NCBI GenBank assembly: GCA_902802945.1
Contig: CADCOC010000001.1
Coordinates: forward strand, 51,538-115,537
DNA length: 64,000 nt
From: an uncultured bacterium
GTDB lineage: Bacteria; Verrucomicrobiota; Kiritimatiellia; RFP12; UBA1067
Direction: 5' to 3'
Part shown: positions 1 to 8,502 of the stretch, piece after piece
Layout: each line of letters starts with the position of its first letter
Numbering within the stretch: the first letter of the stretch is position 1
Position numbers and translations under genes: made by a program
Notes under the pieces: model-generated
Databases searched by the model: none
What the model saw: the letters and a program-made list of their open reading frames with translations, nothing else
What the model was told of the DNA's origin: nothing

Positions 1-525
1 AGCAATCCATGGACGGACGCCAACATTCCGCCGGAGCAGCTTGCCTGGCTGGAACGCGAGCTCGCCTCGGCGGGGAAGCATGCCGTGGTGTTCGTCCACC
101 AGCGGCTTGACCCGGCATCCGAGAAGCACCACCTCATGAAGAACGCGGAGGCCGTGCGAAAGGTGCTGGAGGCGAGCGGGAAGGTGCGCGCGGTCGTCAC
201 GGGGCATCAGCACAACGGCGGTCACAGCAAGGTGAACGGAATCCCCTACTACACGCTGCGTGCCATGGTGGAAGGTTCGGCACCGGCGTCCAGCAGCTAC
301 GCCGAGGGCGCAATCTGGCCGTCGGGCGCGTTCACCGTCACGGGCTGGCGCAAGGCAAAATCGTTGGTAACCGGTCACTCATCTGCATCCGACCAAAATC
401 GGCTTTTTCGGGGAAGCGACACTCTTGTCGCTTCATCCGCATCCCATCGGCGAAGCGGCAAGAGTGCCGCTTCCCCGATGGAGAGCCTTCCGAGTGTCAG
501 TTTTTGGAGGGATGCAGTTAAGTGA
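1..525 (+). CDS. Metallophosphoesterase, C-terminal part (5' end outside window)
   Basis: The reading frame is open from the first base, so the gene begins upstream; 174 residues are visible. The motifs FVHQRLD and GHQHNGGH match the late metal-binding histidines of calcineurin-like phosphoesterases (the GHxH block), and a lone IPYYTLRAMVEG strand follows. Substrate cannot be told from this fragment. The conserved fold seems to end near base 360; the last ~50 residues are encoded by a paired-hairpin repeat (410-476) and look like an add-on tail, so the ancestral stop was probably earlier. Confidence 0.7.
   Translation, partial: SNPWTDANIPPEQLAWLERELASAGKHAVVFVHQRLDPASEKHHLMKNAEAVRKVLEASGKVRAVVTGHQHNGGHSKVNGIPYYTLRAMVEGSAPASSSYAEGAIWPSGAFTVTGWRKAKSLVTGHSSASDQNRLFRGSDTLVASSASHRRSGKSAASPMESLPSVSFWRDAVK
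410..476. repeat. Paired-hairpin REP-like element
   Basis: Two arms, 410-434 and 452-476, are inverted copies (25 nt, 2 mismatches). Each arm is itself a perfect 8-bp hairpin: GAAGCGAC/GTCGCTTC with loop ACTCTT, and GAAGCGGC/GCCGCTTC with loop AAGAGT. The two loops are complementary, and the one base difference between the stems is compensated on the opposite side (A-T versus G-C). It lies in frame at the 3' end of the phosphoesterase gene. Confidence 0.75.
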
Positions 526-563
526 CCGGGTGTAATCTTTGGCCTGAAACGCCGGAGTTATGA

Positions 564-569
564 TATAAT
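564..569 (+). promoter_or_regulatory. Promoter -10 (TATAAT) of the ETF-QO gene
   Basis: A perfect TATAAT lies 31 nt before the ATG. A purine-rich AAGGAG ribosome-binding site follows at 585-590. No clear -35 hexamer is visible. Confidence 0.55.
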
Positions 570-600
570 CTCACCGATTTTCTCAAGGAGAGCAAAAGGA

Positions 601-2202
601 ATGATAAGCACAGATGTTCTGATAATCGGCGCGGGGCCGGCGGGCCTCGCAACGGCCATTGCGCTTCTGCGCGGCGCGGGCGAGAAGAAGCCGCGCGTAG
701 TTGTGCTCGACAAGGGCCGCAGCGTGGGTTCGCACGTTCTCTCCGGTGCGATTGTGGACCCAAGCGGATTCGAGGGGCTTCTCACACCCGATGAAATCGA
801 GAAACTCCCGTGCGAGGCGAAGGTGGTGAAGGAGAGCTTCCGCTCGCTATTCACGGAGAAGCGTAGCGTGAAGATCCCGTGGGTGCCGCCGATGATGAGC
901 TCGAAGGGCTTTCCCGTCGTGTCGCTCACGAAGGTGACGGCCTACCTCGCGCAGATCGCGTCGAAGCTCGGCGCGGAAATCTACACGGGCTTCGCCGTGA
1001 CGGAGCTCGTGGAGGAGGACGGCCGCGTGGTGGGCGCGCGCACGGGCGAGAAGGGCCTCGACAAGAACGGCCGGAAGAAATCCAACTACCTGCCGTCCGA
1101 GGAAGTGCGCGCGAAGGTTGTGGTGCTGGCCGAAGGCGGCTGCGGCATCCTCACGGAACGTCTCATCACCGAGAAGGGATTGCAGGGGACGCGTCCGCAG
1201 ACATACGCCCTCGGCATCAAGGAGCTGATCGAGGTGCCGGCCGGCACGCAGACCGCCGGCGAGGTGATGCACACGTTCGGCTGGCCGAGCGACTTCTACA
1301 CCTACGGCGGCGGGTTCGTCTACCACGTGAGCGAGACGCAGGTGATGGTGGGCTACGCCTACGGGCTTGACTACACGCGCGCGGAGATCGACCCGTTCCG
1401 CCTGTTCCGGCGGTTCAAGTCCGCCCCGAGCGTCGAGCGCCACATCAAGGGCGGCAAGACCGTGGCCTACGGCGCGAAGGTGATTCCCGAAGGCGGGTTC
1501 TACGCCGTGCCGAAACCCTACGCGCCGGGCGTGCTGATCGTCGGCGACGGTGCCGGTCTGCTCGATTCTTTGCGCATCAAGGGCGTGCATATCGCGATGC
1601 AGAGCGGACGCGCCGCGGCCGAGGCAATCCTCGCGAACGACAACGCGGATGCGCTGGGCGAAGACTACTACAAGCGCCTCCAGGCGACGAAGGGCTGGAA
1701 GGAGATGAAGCGTGTGCGGAACGTGCGCGCGTCGTTCTCCTACGGCATGCCATGGGGCGTGATGGCGGCCGGACTCGCGTGGATGACGTTCGGGAAGTTC
1801 CCGTGGTTCCGCGTGCCGGGCTGCGACGAGGGCGATGCCGCCGCGCTGGAGCCGCTTGTGCGCGAACGCCTTGCGCGCGAGGCGGCGGACGACGTGGAAG
1901 CTTCGCCGATGCAACCGGACCGCTTGACGGATGTCTTCATGTCAGGCACGATCCACGAAGAGGACCAGCCGTGCCACCTGAAGATCAAGGATCCCGCCGC
2001 ATGCGCCGCGTGCGAGAAGGAGTTCGGCTCGCCCTGCACGCGGTTCTGTCCGGCGGAGGTCTACCTCCGCGAGGGTGACCACCTGCAGATCGACTTCTCG
2101 AACTGCCTGCACTGCAAGACGTGCCGGATCAAGTGCCCGAAGGGCAATATCGACTGGACCTTCCCGCAGGGCGGCGACGGTCCGCGCTACACGCGCATGT
2201 GA
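601..2202 (+). CDS. Electron transfer flavoprotein-ubiquinone oxidoreductase
   Basis: Predicted to pass electrons from electron-transfer flavoprotein to the membrane quinone pool. The 533-residue length matches the family. An N-terminal FAD-binding GAGPAG motif sits at residues ~10-15, and VLIVGDGAGLLD is a second FAD contact. The C-terminal ferredoxin-like part carries NCLHCKTCRIKCPKG, with cysteines at ~502, 505, 508 and 512 for a [4Fe-4S] cluster; it is followed by the family signature WTFPQGGDGPRYTRM. No etfA/etfB lies nearby, so the partner flavoprotein must be encoded elsewhere. It faces a convergent gene and has its own promoter. Confidence 0.93.
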   Translation: MISTDVLIIGAGPAGLATAIALLRGAGEKKPRVVVLDKGRSVGSHVLSGAIVDPSGFEGLLTPDEIEKLPCEAKVVKESFRSLFTEKRSVKIPWVPPMMSSKGFPVVSLTKVTAYLAQIASKLGAEIYTGFAVTELVEEDGRVVGARTGEKGLDKNGRKKSNYLPSEEVRAKVVVLAEGGCGILTERLITEKGLQGTRPQTYALGIKELIEVPAGTQTAGEVMHTFGWPSDFYTYGGGFVYHVSETQVMVGYAYGLDYTRAEIDPFRLFRRFKSAPSVERHIKGGKTVAYGAKVIPEGGFYAVPKPYAPGVLIVGDGAGLLDSLRIKGVHIAMQSGRAAAEAILANDNADALGEDYYKRLQATKGWKEMKRVRNVRASFSYGMPWGVMAAGLAWMTFGKFPWFRVPGCDEGDAAALEPLVRERLAREAADDVEASPMQPDRLTDVFMSGTIHEEDQPCHLKIKDPAACAACEKEFGSPCTRFCPAEVYLREGDHLQIDFSNCLHCKTCRIKCPKGNIDWTFPQGGDGPRYTRM

Positions 2203-2239
2203 CGGAAAAGATTGCCGTGGAAGATGCCGCGAACTGCGG

Positions 2240-3247
2240 CTAGGTAATCTGGAAGGGCGTGAGAGGTTCGCGCTCGTACGGGCGCGGGACTGTTCGCTCG
2301 ACGATTGTCGTGTCTGTGACGACCTTCACCGTTATTTCGCCGGAGAAGCTGTCGAAGCGGCTCCAGGCGCAGACGATGCGCGCGGCGGCGTCGAGGTCGG
2401 CTTCCGAGGCAACGTGCGGGAGAATGGCGGTGGGGCCAGGGACGGAGATGGGTGCGACGAGCGTATCGGAGGGGGTACGCCGTTCCGCGAGCAGGCGGTT
2501 ATCGTTCGCATCGCGTCCGAGGATCACGCCCGTGCCGTCGGGGAGGCGGAATCGCCGTCCGACGAGAAGCAGTTCCACGAGGCGGCTCTCGTCGAGTCCT
2601 TCGTGGTCGAGGAGATCCTTCAGCTTGCGTCCGAAACCTTTCTCGGTGAGCTTGCAGCCGCCGGCGGGAGAAGGGTAGTCCACGAGGCCGTATTTCTTTG
2701 CGAGCTCGAACTGCGGTTCGCGTCGGCGTCCGGAGAGGCCGAGGAGCTTCGAGCGGTCGAGCTTGCCTTCTTGTTCGGGGATGGTGGGGGCGAGGAGCTG
2801 TGCGCAGAGCGGACGCACGAGGCGTCCGACAAGGCCGCTTGATTTCTCCACCACGCCGAGGGACTGTCGGTTCTGCGACATCGGGCGCTGGTTGAGCACC
2901 TCGCCGGTGGCGACGAAGTCGTAGCCGAGCTGCGCCATCAGCTCGCCGGCGCGGCGGATCATCGTGGCGTGGCAGTCGATGCAGGGGTTCATCGCGCCGC
3001 CGAAGCCGTGGGGCGGGTTCTTGATGAGGGCGATCTCGTCGTCCGTGAAGTCGATCACGTGCAGCTTCACGCCGAGTGCGGCGGCGGCCTTGCGGGCGGC
3101 GGCGGAGGCGAAGAAGGGCGTCTCGAACGTGACGGCCTCCACCTCCGCGCCGGCGTCGCGCAGCACGCAGACTGCGAGCTGCGAGTCAAGTCCGCCGGAA
3201 ATTAGCGACAGACCACGGCATTTTTTGGTATACTCTACGGTGTCCAT
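2240..3247 (-). CDS. PP-loop tRNA-thiolation enzyme (ThiI/MnmA-like)
   Basis: A 335-residue adenylating enzyme, most like MnmA/ThiI-type tRNA sulfurtransferases. The PP-loop SGGLDS lies near the N-terminus. Cysteines in MNPCIDCH and in PAGGCKLTEK occupy the expected places of a catalytic pair. The C-terminal ~120 residues form a separate all-alpha/beta extension that I cannot name. The ATG at 3247 (MDTVEYTKK) was chosen because the frame upstream shows no family similarity and overlaps the divergent gene. No strong Shine-Dalgarno is seen. The + strand promoter of the next operon lies inside its first codons, so the two transcripts overlap head to head. Confidence 0.8.
   Translation of the reverse strand: MDTVEYTKKCRGLSLISGGLDSQLAVCVLRDAGAEVEAVTFETPFFASAAARKAAAALGVKLHVIDFTDDEIALIKNPPHGFGGAMNPCIDCHATMIRRAGELMAQLGYDFVATGEVLNQRPMSQNRQSLGVVEKSSGLVGRLVRPLCAQLLAPTIPEQEGKLDRSKLLGLSGRRREPQFELAKKYGLVDYPSPAGGCKLTEKGFGRKLKDLLDHEGLDESRLVELLLVGRRFRLPDGTGVILGRDANDNRLLAERRTPSDTLVAPISVPGPTAILPHVASEADLDAAARIVCAWSRFDSFSGEITVKVVTDTTIVERTVPRPYEREPLTPFQIT
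3226..3234 (+). promoter_or_regulatory. Extended -10 promoter (T-tract + TGGTATACT)
   Basis: Six T residues precede TGG-TATACT. The predicted start of transcription falls around 3241, only a few bases before the mini-ORF ATG at 3246. The promoter is embedded in the 5' codons of the reverse-strand PP-loop gene. Confidence 0.55.
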
Positions 3248-3269
3248 GACGAAAGAGTTTACAAAATGA
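3246..3269 (+). CDS. Seven-codon leader mini-ORF (MTKEFTK), coupled to next gene
   Basis: ATG plus six codons and TGA; the stop overlaps the next gene's start (ATGA). It begins about 11 nt after the -10, so the mRNA would have almost no 5' leader. It could serve to load ribosomes onto the following gene by translational coupling. The call rests on geometry only. Confidence 0.4.
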   Translation: MTKEFTK

Positions 3270-3775
3270 AGAGCGGTTTGGCAATACTGTTTGCGGCGAC
3301 ATTTGGCATTCAGCCATTGCCGCAGCCGGACGGACCGCTTGAGCCGTCCGTCCAGAACGAGGTGGATCACGCCATCGCGTTGGGCGAGCGGTGGTTGGCG
3401 GCGCATGTTTCGGCGGTCGCGGGGCGACCGCCCTACCAGGGTGGCGGCACGAACGTGACGGCGGTCGCGGGGCGACCGCCCTACCAGGGTGGCGGCACGA
3501 ACACGACGGCGGTCGCGGGGCGACCGCCCTACCAGGGTGGCGGCACGAACGCGACGGCGGTCGCGGGGCGACCGCCCTACCAGGGTGGCGGCACGAACAC
3601 GGCGGCCGCCTCGGCGAGGCGGCCCTACCAGGGGGATCTCTTCGCTACGAACGGGCTCACGCGAGAGCGGATTGCGATCAAGCTTATTTCCTCGCAGCGG
3701 GCCGGTGGATGGTGGCTCATGGAGACGAACGCGGCGCCGACGCGCCTGGCCATTGAAATTCTGAAAGGACTCTGA
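3266..3775 (+). CDS. Small secreted protein interrupted by 16-residue repeats
   Basis: 169 residues, function not recognised. A hydrophobic N-terminus (MKSGLAILFAATFG) suggests export. QNEVDHAIALGERWLAAH at ~30-47 resembles helices of alpha/alpha-toroid (prenyltransferase-like) repeats, but this is weak. Four 16-residue repeats (AVAGRPPYQGGGTN plus two) and a degenerate fifth follow, encoded by a 48-bp tandem array. The C-terminal ~45 residues look like normal protein sequence, including SSQRAGGWWLMETNAAP. The stop overlaps the lgt ATG by one base (TGATG), so the pair is an operon. The real gene was probably about 90 residues before the array arose. Confidence 0.6.
   Translation: MKSGLAILFAATFGIQPLPQPDGPLEPSVQNEVDHAIALGERWLAAHVSAVAGRPPYQGGGTNVTAVAGRPPYQGGGTNTTAVAGRPPYQGGGTNATAVAGRPPYQGGGTNTAAASARRPYQGDLFATNGLTRERIAIKLISSQRAGGWWLMETNAAPTRLAIEILKGL
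3412..3635. repeat. 48-bp tandem array of palindromic REP-like units
   Basis: Units begin at 3412, 3460, 3508 and 3556 (exact 48-bp period, so the frame is kept), with a variant fifth at 3604. Each unit holds GGCGGTCGC-GGG-GCGACCGCC (9-bp stem) followed by CTACCAG. The fifth unit has the alternative stem GGCCGCCT/AGGCGGCC followed by CTACCAG. The same two stems recur together inside argS. Confidence 0.85.
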
Positions 3776-4617
3776 TGCATCCCGATCTCATCGCTGGCCT
3801 GCCTATTAAGACGTATGGCTTCTGCATGGCGCTTGGCTTCATCGCCGCGTGGCAGGTGCTTTCATGGCTGTGCCGCCGCACGGGGCGCGCGGCGGAGCCG
3901 CTCTCGAACCTCCTGATGCTGATGATGTTCAGCGGCATCGTTGGAGCACGGCTCGAGTACGTGCGCGAGTTTTGGGGACGCGAATTCGCCGCCAACCCGC
4001 TGTCCGTGTTCAAGGTCTGGCAGGGCGGGTTGGTGTTCTACGGCGGGCTGATCCTCGCGATTGTGGTGTTCTTCGTCTGGTGCCGCGTGCGCCGCGAGCG
4101 CATAGCGCAGGTTGCGGACCTCTTCGTGACGGTAATTCCCCTTGCGCACGCGTTTGGCAGGGTGGGGTGTTTCTTCTATGGCTGTTGTTACGGGAGGGTG
4201 TCGGACTGCGCCTGCGCCGTGGCGTTTCCGCGTCGTTCGCCGGCGTGGGTGGCGCAGGTGGACGGTGGGCTGATTCCGGAGACCGCGCAGTCTGCTCTGC
4301 CCGTCCTGCCCACGCAGCTCTTCGAGGCGGCGGCGGTGCTGTGTCTCTTCGCGGTGCTGCTATTCGTGTTCCTGCGGAACTGGAGGAAAAGGCCTGGATT
4401 CACGACGGGCTGCTATCTCGTAGGATACGCCTGCATACGCTTTTGCATTGAATTTCTCCGCGACGACATGCGCCAGCGCGTCGGGGCGCTGTCGATCGGC
4501 CAGACGATCTCCATCGGGCTTGTTTTTCTGGGAATCGCGTTTATCCTCGTTTCTCTATTGCGTTTCCGCGCCGAAAATTGTAAAATATTCGGACCAACCA
4601 AACAGGAGAGATCCTAA
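3775..4617 (+). CDS. lgt: Prolipoprotein diacylglyceryl transferase
   Basis: Transfers diacylglycerol from phosphatidylglycerol to the lipobox cysteine of prolipoproteins at the inner membrane. At 280 residues with about seven hydrophobic segments it has the usual size. The family signature appears as HAFGRVGCFFYGCCYGR, and GGLVFYGG precedes it; C-terminal YACIRFCIEFLRDD matches the conserved last block. Several lipobox proteins in this window (43.8, 38.4, 30.1 and 37.3 kb) would be its substrates. The start overlaps the upstream stop by one base. Confidence 0.93.
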   Translation: MHPDLIAGLPIKTYGFCMALGFIAAWQVLSWLCRRTGRAAEPLSNLLMLMMFSGIVGARLEYVREFWGREFAANPLSVFKVWQGGLVFYGGLILAIVVFFVWCRVRRERIAQVADLFVTVIPLAHAFGRVGCFFYGCCYGRVSDCACAVAFPRRSPAWVAQVDGGLIPETAQSALPVLPTQLFEAAAVLCLFAVLLFVFLRNWRKRPGFTTGCYLVGYACIRFCIEFLRDDMRQRVGALSIGQTISIGLVFLGIAFILVSLLRFRAENCKIFGPTKQERS

Positions 4618-4619
4618 TT

Positions 4620-5756
4620 ATGATGTGGAAAGTTTCATTTCAAGCGGCTCTGACCGCTGCGTTTGTTGTCTCAAGCGCAGTCTTCGCGCCCGTGTGCGCG
4701 CAAGACGCTGAGCCTGCTGCGGACGCTGCGGCAGACGACGCATTGCCGAAGCCGCGGCAAAATGAGAAGCCGTTCACGGCTCTCGTCAAGTGCGTGCGCG
4801 TGCAAGGTGCCGTGCATGTACTGAAGCCGGGCGCGTCCGAATGGACCGTTGCCGTGGAGGAACGCTACTATCCCCTGGGATCGTCGTTCCGCACGGTGCA
4901 GGAGGCGGGCGCATCCACCACGATGGCCGAGTTCGAGTTCGGGCCAGAGGCGACGATCAAGCTTACGGGGTCGGCGGAGGTGTCGACCCGTCCGGTCGAG
5001 ATCGGCGTGCTAACGCGCACTCTGGTGCTCAAGTCCGGTCGGGTGCAGGCGTCGCTGCCGCGTACCCTCAAGGAGGGTCTCTTCTTTGTGGCGGCGCCGT
5101 TCTTCACCTGCTCGAACCTCGCCGGCGAGAGCCAGTTTGACTACCAGCCCATCGGCAACGGCGACGAGGTGGTCGTCCGCTGCGTGACCGGAACACTGAC
5201 GCTGGAGGGCCGCCACTACAAGATCCCGCGCATGGCGGCAGCAAACCAGATTCGCATCCGCACCACGGACGGTGACGACCTCATTTCGTGGCTGCGCGGC
5301 GAAAGTGGCGACAGCAAGGTGTTGCTCGACCAGGGCTTGGTGGCAGAGAAGAACTTCGAGACGGGCGAGTCGAAGGACGTGCAGAAGACGTACGAGTTCG
5401 CACTGTCGCCCCGCTGCGCCGTCAAGATATTCCGCCGTCGCTCCAAGGTGGGCGGAAACATGATCGTGTCCACGATGGCGTTTGACGCCACTGGCGAGAT
5501 CAAGAGCCGCTGCGCGTTCGCGGAGGGCCGCTCCAACGTGAATTCGGGCGAGCTGGTGATCACGCCCGTCGAGGCTGCGGACGCCGAGAAGAAGAAGGCA
5601 AAGGCCGCGTCCGAGGAGACGGAGGAGGTCGAGGCCGTGGAAACTAAGCCCGCGAAGGCAAAGGAACCGGCCAACAACGCCGGGGCCGAAGAGGAGAAGA
5701 AGTCCGAAGAGCCGCAGGAAGAAAAGAAGGAAGACAAGAACGACGACGACATCTGA
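4620..5756 (+). CDS. Secreted FecR-like domain protein with acidic tail
   Basis: 378 residues. An N-terminal signal peptide ends near VCAQDAEP. Residues ~55-180 look like a FecR-type beta domain (a protein tested for metal/lipid stress or scaffold roles in other phyla): LVKCVRVQGAVHVLKPG, then KLTGSAEVSTRP and LVLKSGRVQASLP. The last ~85 residues are a low-complexity Glu/Lys/Ala tail ending in KNDDDI. It follows lgt by 2 nt and precedes a PpiD-like chaperone, so an envelope role is likely. Specific function unknown. A GGAGAG ribosome-binding site precedes tandem ATGs; the first is used here. Confidence 0.65.
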   Translation: MMWKVSFQAALTAAFVVSSAVFAPVCAQDAEPAADAAADDALPKPRQNEKPFTALVKCVRVQGAVHVLKPGASEWTVAVEERYYPLGSSFRTVQEAGASTTMAEFEFGPEATIKLTGSAEVSTRPVEIGVLTRTLVLKSGRVQASLPRTLKEGLFFVAAPFFTCSNLAGESQFDYQPIGNGDEVVVRCVTGTLTLEGRHYKIPRMAAANQIRIRTTDGDDLISWLRGESGDSKVLLDQGLVAEKNFETGESKDVQKTYEFALSPRCAVKIFRRRSKVGGNMIVSTMAFDATGEIKSRCAFAEGRSNVNSGELVITPVEAADAEKKKAKAASEETEEVEAVETKPAKAKEPANNAGAEEEKKSEEPQEEKKEDKNDDDI

Positions 5757-5835
5757 GTTTCGTCCGTAAACAGCATCTTGGCATCAACAAGAAAAAAGTT
5801 TCTACAACAACAAGAAAAAGAACAGGAAAAAGAAA

Positions 5836-7533
5836 GTGGTTATCCATCATTTCAACCGAATCATCCGCAACAAGTGGGTTTGGGGCGTGTTCGCGGTCCT
5901 AATCTCAATGTTCTTCGCATTCGACTTCATTTTCGACGGACGCAGTGACACCCGCGGATCCGATGGCGCGGGAAAACTGGCTGGCGACACGGTGCCTTCC
6001 GCGAAGTTCGACGAGATTCGCGCGGACGTGCTGGCAGAGATGCGTTTCCAGTACGGGCGCGAGATTCCTATCAAGGCACCCCAGCTCAACCAGGAGGTGT
6101 GGACGCGCCTCGGCATGTTGAAGGTCGTCGACGACCTCAAGCTGACGGCGTCCGACGACGAGGTCCGCGAGGCGATTATGCGCAGTTTCTCGGACGAGAA
6201 GGGCGGGTACAACCACGCGCGCTTCCAGGAAACGTGCGCCCGCATCGGCTGGACGGCCGAGCGCTTCGAGGCGTACATCCGCCGCCAGATCTCGCTTTCG
6301 CGCGTCCGCGGCGTGGCGGAGTCCGCCAGCTGGGTCTCGCCCCTCGAGCTCTCCAGCGGTGTGCGGGACGCGACCGACAAGATTACGGTGCGCGTTGCCA
6401 GATTCACGCACAAGAACGCGGCGGCCATCAAGCTGGACGACGCTGCACTCAAGGCTTATTACGAGTCCCACACCAACTCGCTCGCGCTGCCGGCCCTGAC
6501 GGCCGTCCGCTACGTGAAGGTGCCGGCGGACGACGCGGCGAGCCTCAAGAAGGTCGAGGTCACCGACGATGAACTCCACGAGCGCTTCGACGAGACGAGC
6601 GACCGTTACGGCACCAACGCGTTTGAAACCGTCAAGGCGCAGATCGAGAAGGAACTCCGCCTCGAGAAGTCCGTCGAGGCCGCCGTCGATGCGCTCTACG
6701 CGCGCGTCTGCCCGGAGGACGGAGCGGCCGACGACGGAGTTGACCGTCTGGCACAGCTCGCGAAGGCCGAGAAACTGGAGGTCAAGACGTCGCGTCCGTT
6801 CTCCATCTCCGGCGAGAAGTTCGTGCCCGGTTTCATGGTGGATGCGGCATCCGTGCTGCCCGACTGCCGTGAATTCGTCGCCACGGTGTCGGATCTCGAC
6901 TACGACGAGCCGTCCGCGCGCTACCGCGCAATCGCTGGCTCGAACGCCGTCTACGTAGTCACCCTTGCCACGAACCTCTGCACGCAGGCGCGCGTGCCCT
7001 CGTATGCGGAAATCACGAACAACGTGTCCGTGCGCAACGACGCGCTGGCCGACCTGAAGGCGCAGGACTTCAAGAAGGCCGTGGACAAGGTGCGCGAGAC
7101 CGTCAAGGCCGACCTCGCCAAGCGCAAGGACGGCAAGCTCGATCCGAAGCTCTTCGGCGACGCAAACGTCTCCACCTCCATCACTTTCGTGGCGCAGACA
7201 GCGATGCGCGGCAACGCCTTCCCCGATGCGTACTCTATTGTTCCCGCAGCGGTGCGTCTCGCGAAGGGCGAGCTGTCCGAACTCGTGACCACGGGCCTGC
7301 CCGGACATGGCGTTGTGGTGTACGTCGAGGACCGCAAGCCGGGCGACGCCGCCACGATTGCCGCTGCTGGGCAGATGCGCGAGATGATGGCGCGCGGCCA
7401 GGGCGAAAACACCGTGCGCGCATGGAGCGAGGCCAATTTGTCCCGTTTGGGCGCACAGCCCAGTGACTGGGCTTCGATGAAAGAGCTGACTGAGGGCGAA
7501 GACGCCGATGACGGTGAAAGTTCTAAGAACTGA
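5836..7533 (+). CDS. PpiD/SurA-like membrane-anchored periplasmic chaperone
   Basis: 565 residues with a GTG start. One transmembrane anchor ([20 protein letters not shown]) near residues 14-33 follows a short cytoplasmic start, typical of PpiD/SurA_N_3 proteins. The N-terminal helical chaperone part includes [20 protein letters not shown], where helices read like those of SurA. A canonical parvulin PPIase core is not evident, so it may be a chaperone without isomerase activity. The 3' end overlaps dut by 26 nt. A purine-rich leader (5790-5835) supplies a poor but A/G-rich ribosome-binding site. Confidence 0.7.
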   Translation: MVIHHFNRIIRNKWVWGVFAVLISMFFAFDFIFDGRSDTRGSDGAGKLAGDTVPSAKFDEIRADVLAEMRFQYGREIPIKAPQLNQEVWTRLGMLKVVDDLKLTASDDEVREAIMRSFSDEKGGYNHARFQETCARIGWTAERFEAYIRRQISLSRVRGVAESASWVSPLELSSGVRDATDKITVRVARFTHKNAAAIKLDDAALKAYYESHTNSLALPALTAVRYVKVPADDAASLKKVEVTDDELHERFDETSDRYGTNAFETVKAQIEKELRLEKSVEAAVDALYARVCPEDGAADDGVDRLAQLAKAEKLEVKTSRPFSISGEKFVPGFMVDAASVLPDCREFVATVSDLDYDEPSARYRAIAGSNAVYVVTLATNLCTQARVPSYAEITNNVSVRNDALADLKAQDFKKAVDKVRETVKADLAKRKDGKLDPKLFGDANVSTSITFVAQTAMRGNAFPDAYSIVPAAVRLAKGELSELVTTGLPGHGVVVYVEDRKPGDAATIAAAGQMREMMARGQGENTVRAWSEANLSRLGAQPSDWASMKELTEGEDADDGESSKN

Positions 7534-7936
7534 TCCGGCGGCGCAGTTGCCTGTCTACGCCCATCCCGGCGATGCCGGGATGGACGTTCGTTCTATCGAG
7601 GAGGTGACGCTGTCCCCCGGCGCACGCGCCCTCATCCACACGGGTCTCGTGCTGATGCTGCCTCCCAACGCGGAGGCGCAGGTGCGTCCGCGCTCCGGCC
7701 TTGCCCTCAAGCACGGCGTCACGGTGCTCAACACGCCGGGTACGATAGACGCGGGCTATCGCGGCGAAGTGGGTGTGATTCTCATCAATCTCGGCACGGA
7801 ACCGTTCGTGGTCGAGAAGGGAATGAAGATAGCCCAGCTCGTCGTCTCGCCTGTTGCGCAGGCAGAAGTCGTAGAAGTCACATCTGTCGATGAAACCGAC
7901 CGCGGTGCAGGTGGTTTCGGTTCCACCGGCGTCTGA
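7508..7936 (+). CDS. dut: Deoxyuridine 5'-triphosphate nucleotidohydrolase
   Basis: Hydrolyses dUTP to dUMP, keeping uracil out of DNA and feeding dTMP synthesis. 142 residues, the normal trimeric dUTPase size. All five motifs are visible: [47 protein letters not shown] and the flexible C-terminal [10 protein letters not shown]. It overlaps the preceding chaperone gene and is followed by def, so it sits in a housekeeping operon. Confidence 0.96.
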   Translation: MTVKVLRTDPAAQLPVYAHPGDAGMDVRSIEEVTLSPGARALIHTGLVLMLPPNAEAQVRPRSGLALKHGVTVLNTPGTIDAGYRGEVGVILINLGTEPFVVEKGMKIAQLVVSPVAQAEVVEVTSVDETDRGAGGFGSTGV

Positions 7937-7953
7937 TTCCCTGGTACGGAGTT

Positions 7954-8502
7954 ATGTTGCTTGATATTGTCAAATACGGTTCCGCGGTTCTTCGCGAAAA
8001 GGCCGTGCCCGTGCCGGCCGTGACGTCTGAGCTGGTGCACCTCGCCGAGGATATGCTCCAGACGATGTACCACGCGAAGGGCGTGGGCCTGGCAGCGCAG
8101 CAGGTCGGCCGACTTGAGAGCGTATGCGTGATCGACGTGCCTGCCAACTGCGAGGAGAGCGAGGAGGTCAAGGCGTTCAACGTTTCCGTGAAGATGCCCC
8201 TCGTGATGTTCAACCCTGTCATTATCTCCAAGTCCGGTGAGCAGGACGGCAAGGAGGGGTGTCTCAGCTTCCCGAACATGGGCGGGCACGTGGTGCGCGC
8301 GGATCAGGTGACGTGCCAATACACGGACGTCTCCGGGCGGATGCAGATCGTAACGGTGCGTGGTTTCCTCGCGCGGGCCGTGCAGCACGAGACGGATCAC
8401 CTGAACGGCGTCCTGTACGTGGACCTCATGAGCGCGGAGGACAAGCTCGCGCTCGCAAACAAACTGAAAAAACTGGCCAATAAGAACGGTGGTAACATCT
8501 GA
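7954..8502 (+). CDS. def: Peptide deformylase
   Basis: Removes the formyl group from N-terminal Met of new proteins. 182 residues. Motif 1 GVGLAAQQVG, motif 2 EGCLSFP (metal-ligand Cys) and motif 3 QHETDHLNG (metal-ligand His pair and catalytic Glu) are intact. The TGA stop overlaps the argS ATG (TGATG), implying translational coupling. Confidence 0.96.
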   Translation: MLLDIVKYGSAVLREKAVPVPAVTSELVHLAEDMLQTMYHAKGVGLAAQQVGRLESVCVIDVPANCEESEEVKAFNVSVKMPLVMFNPVIISKSGEQDGKEGCLSFPNMGGHVVRADQVTCQYTDVSGRMQIVTVRGFLARAVQHETDHLNGVLYVDLMSAEDKLALANKLKKLANKNGGNI

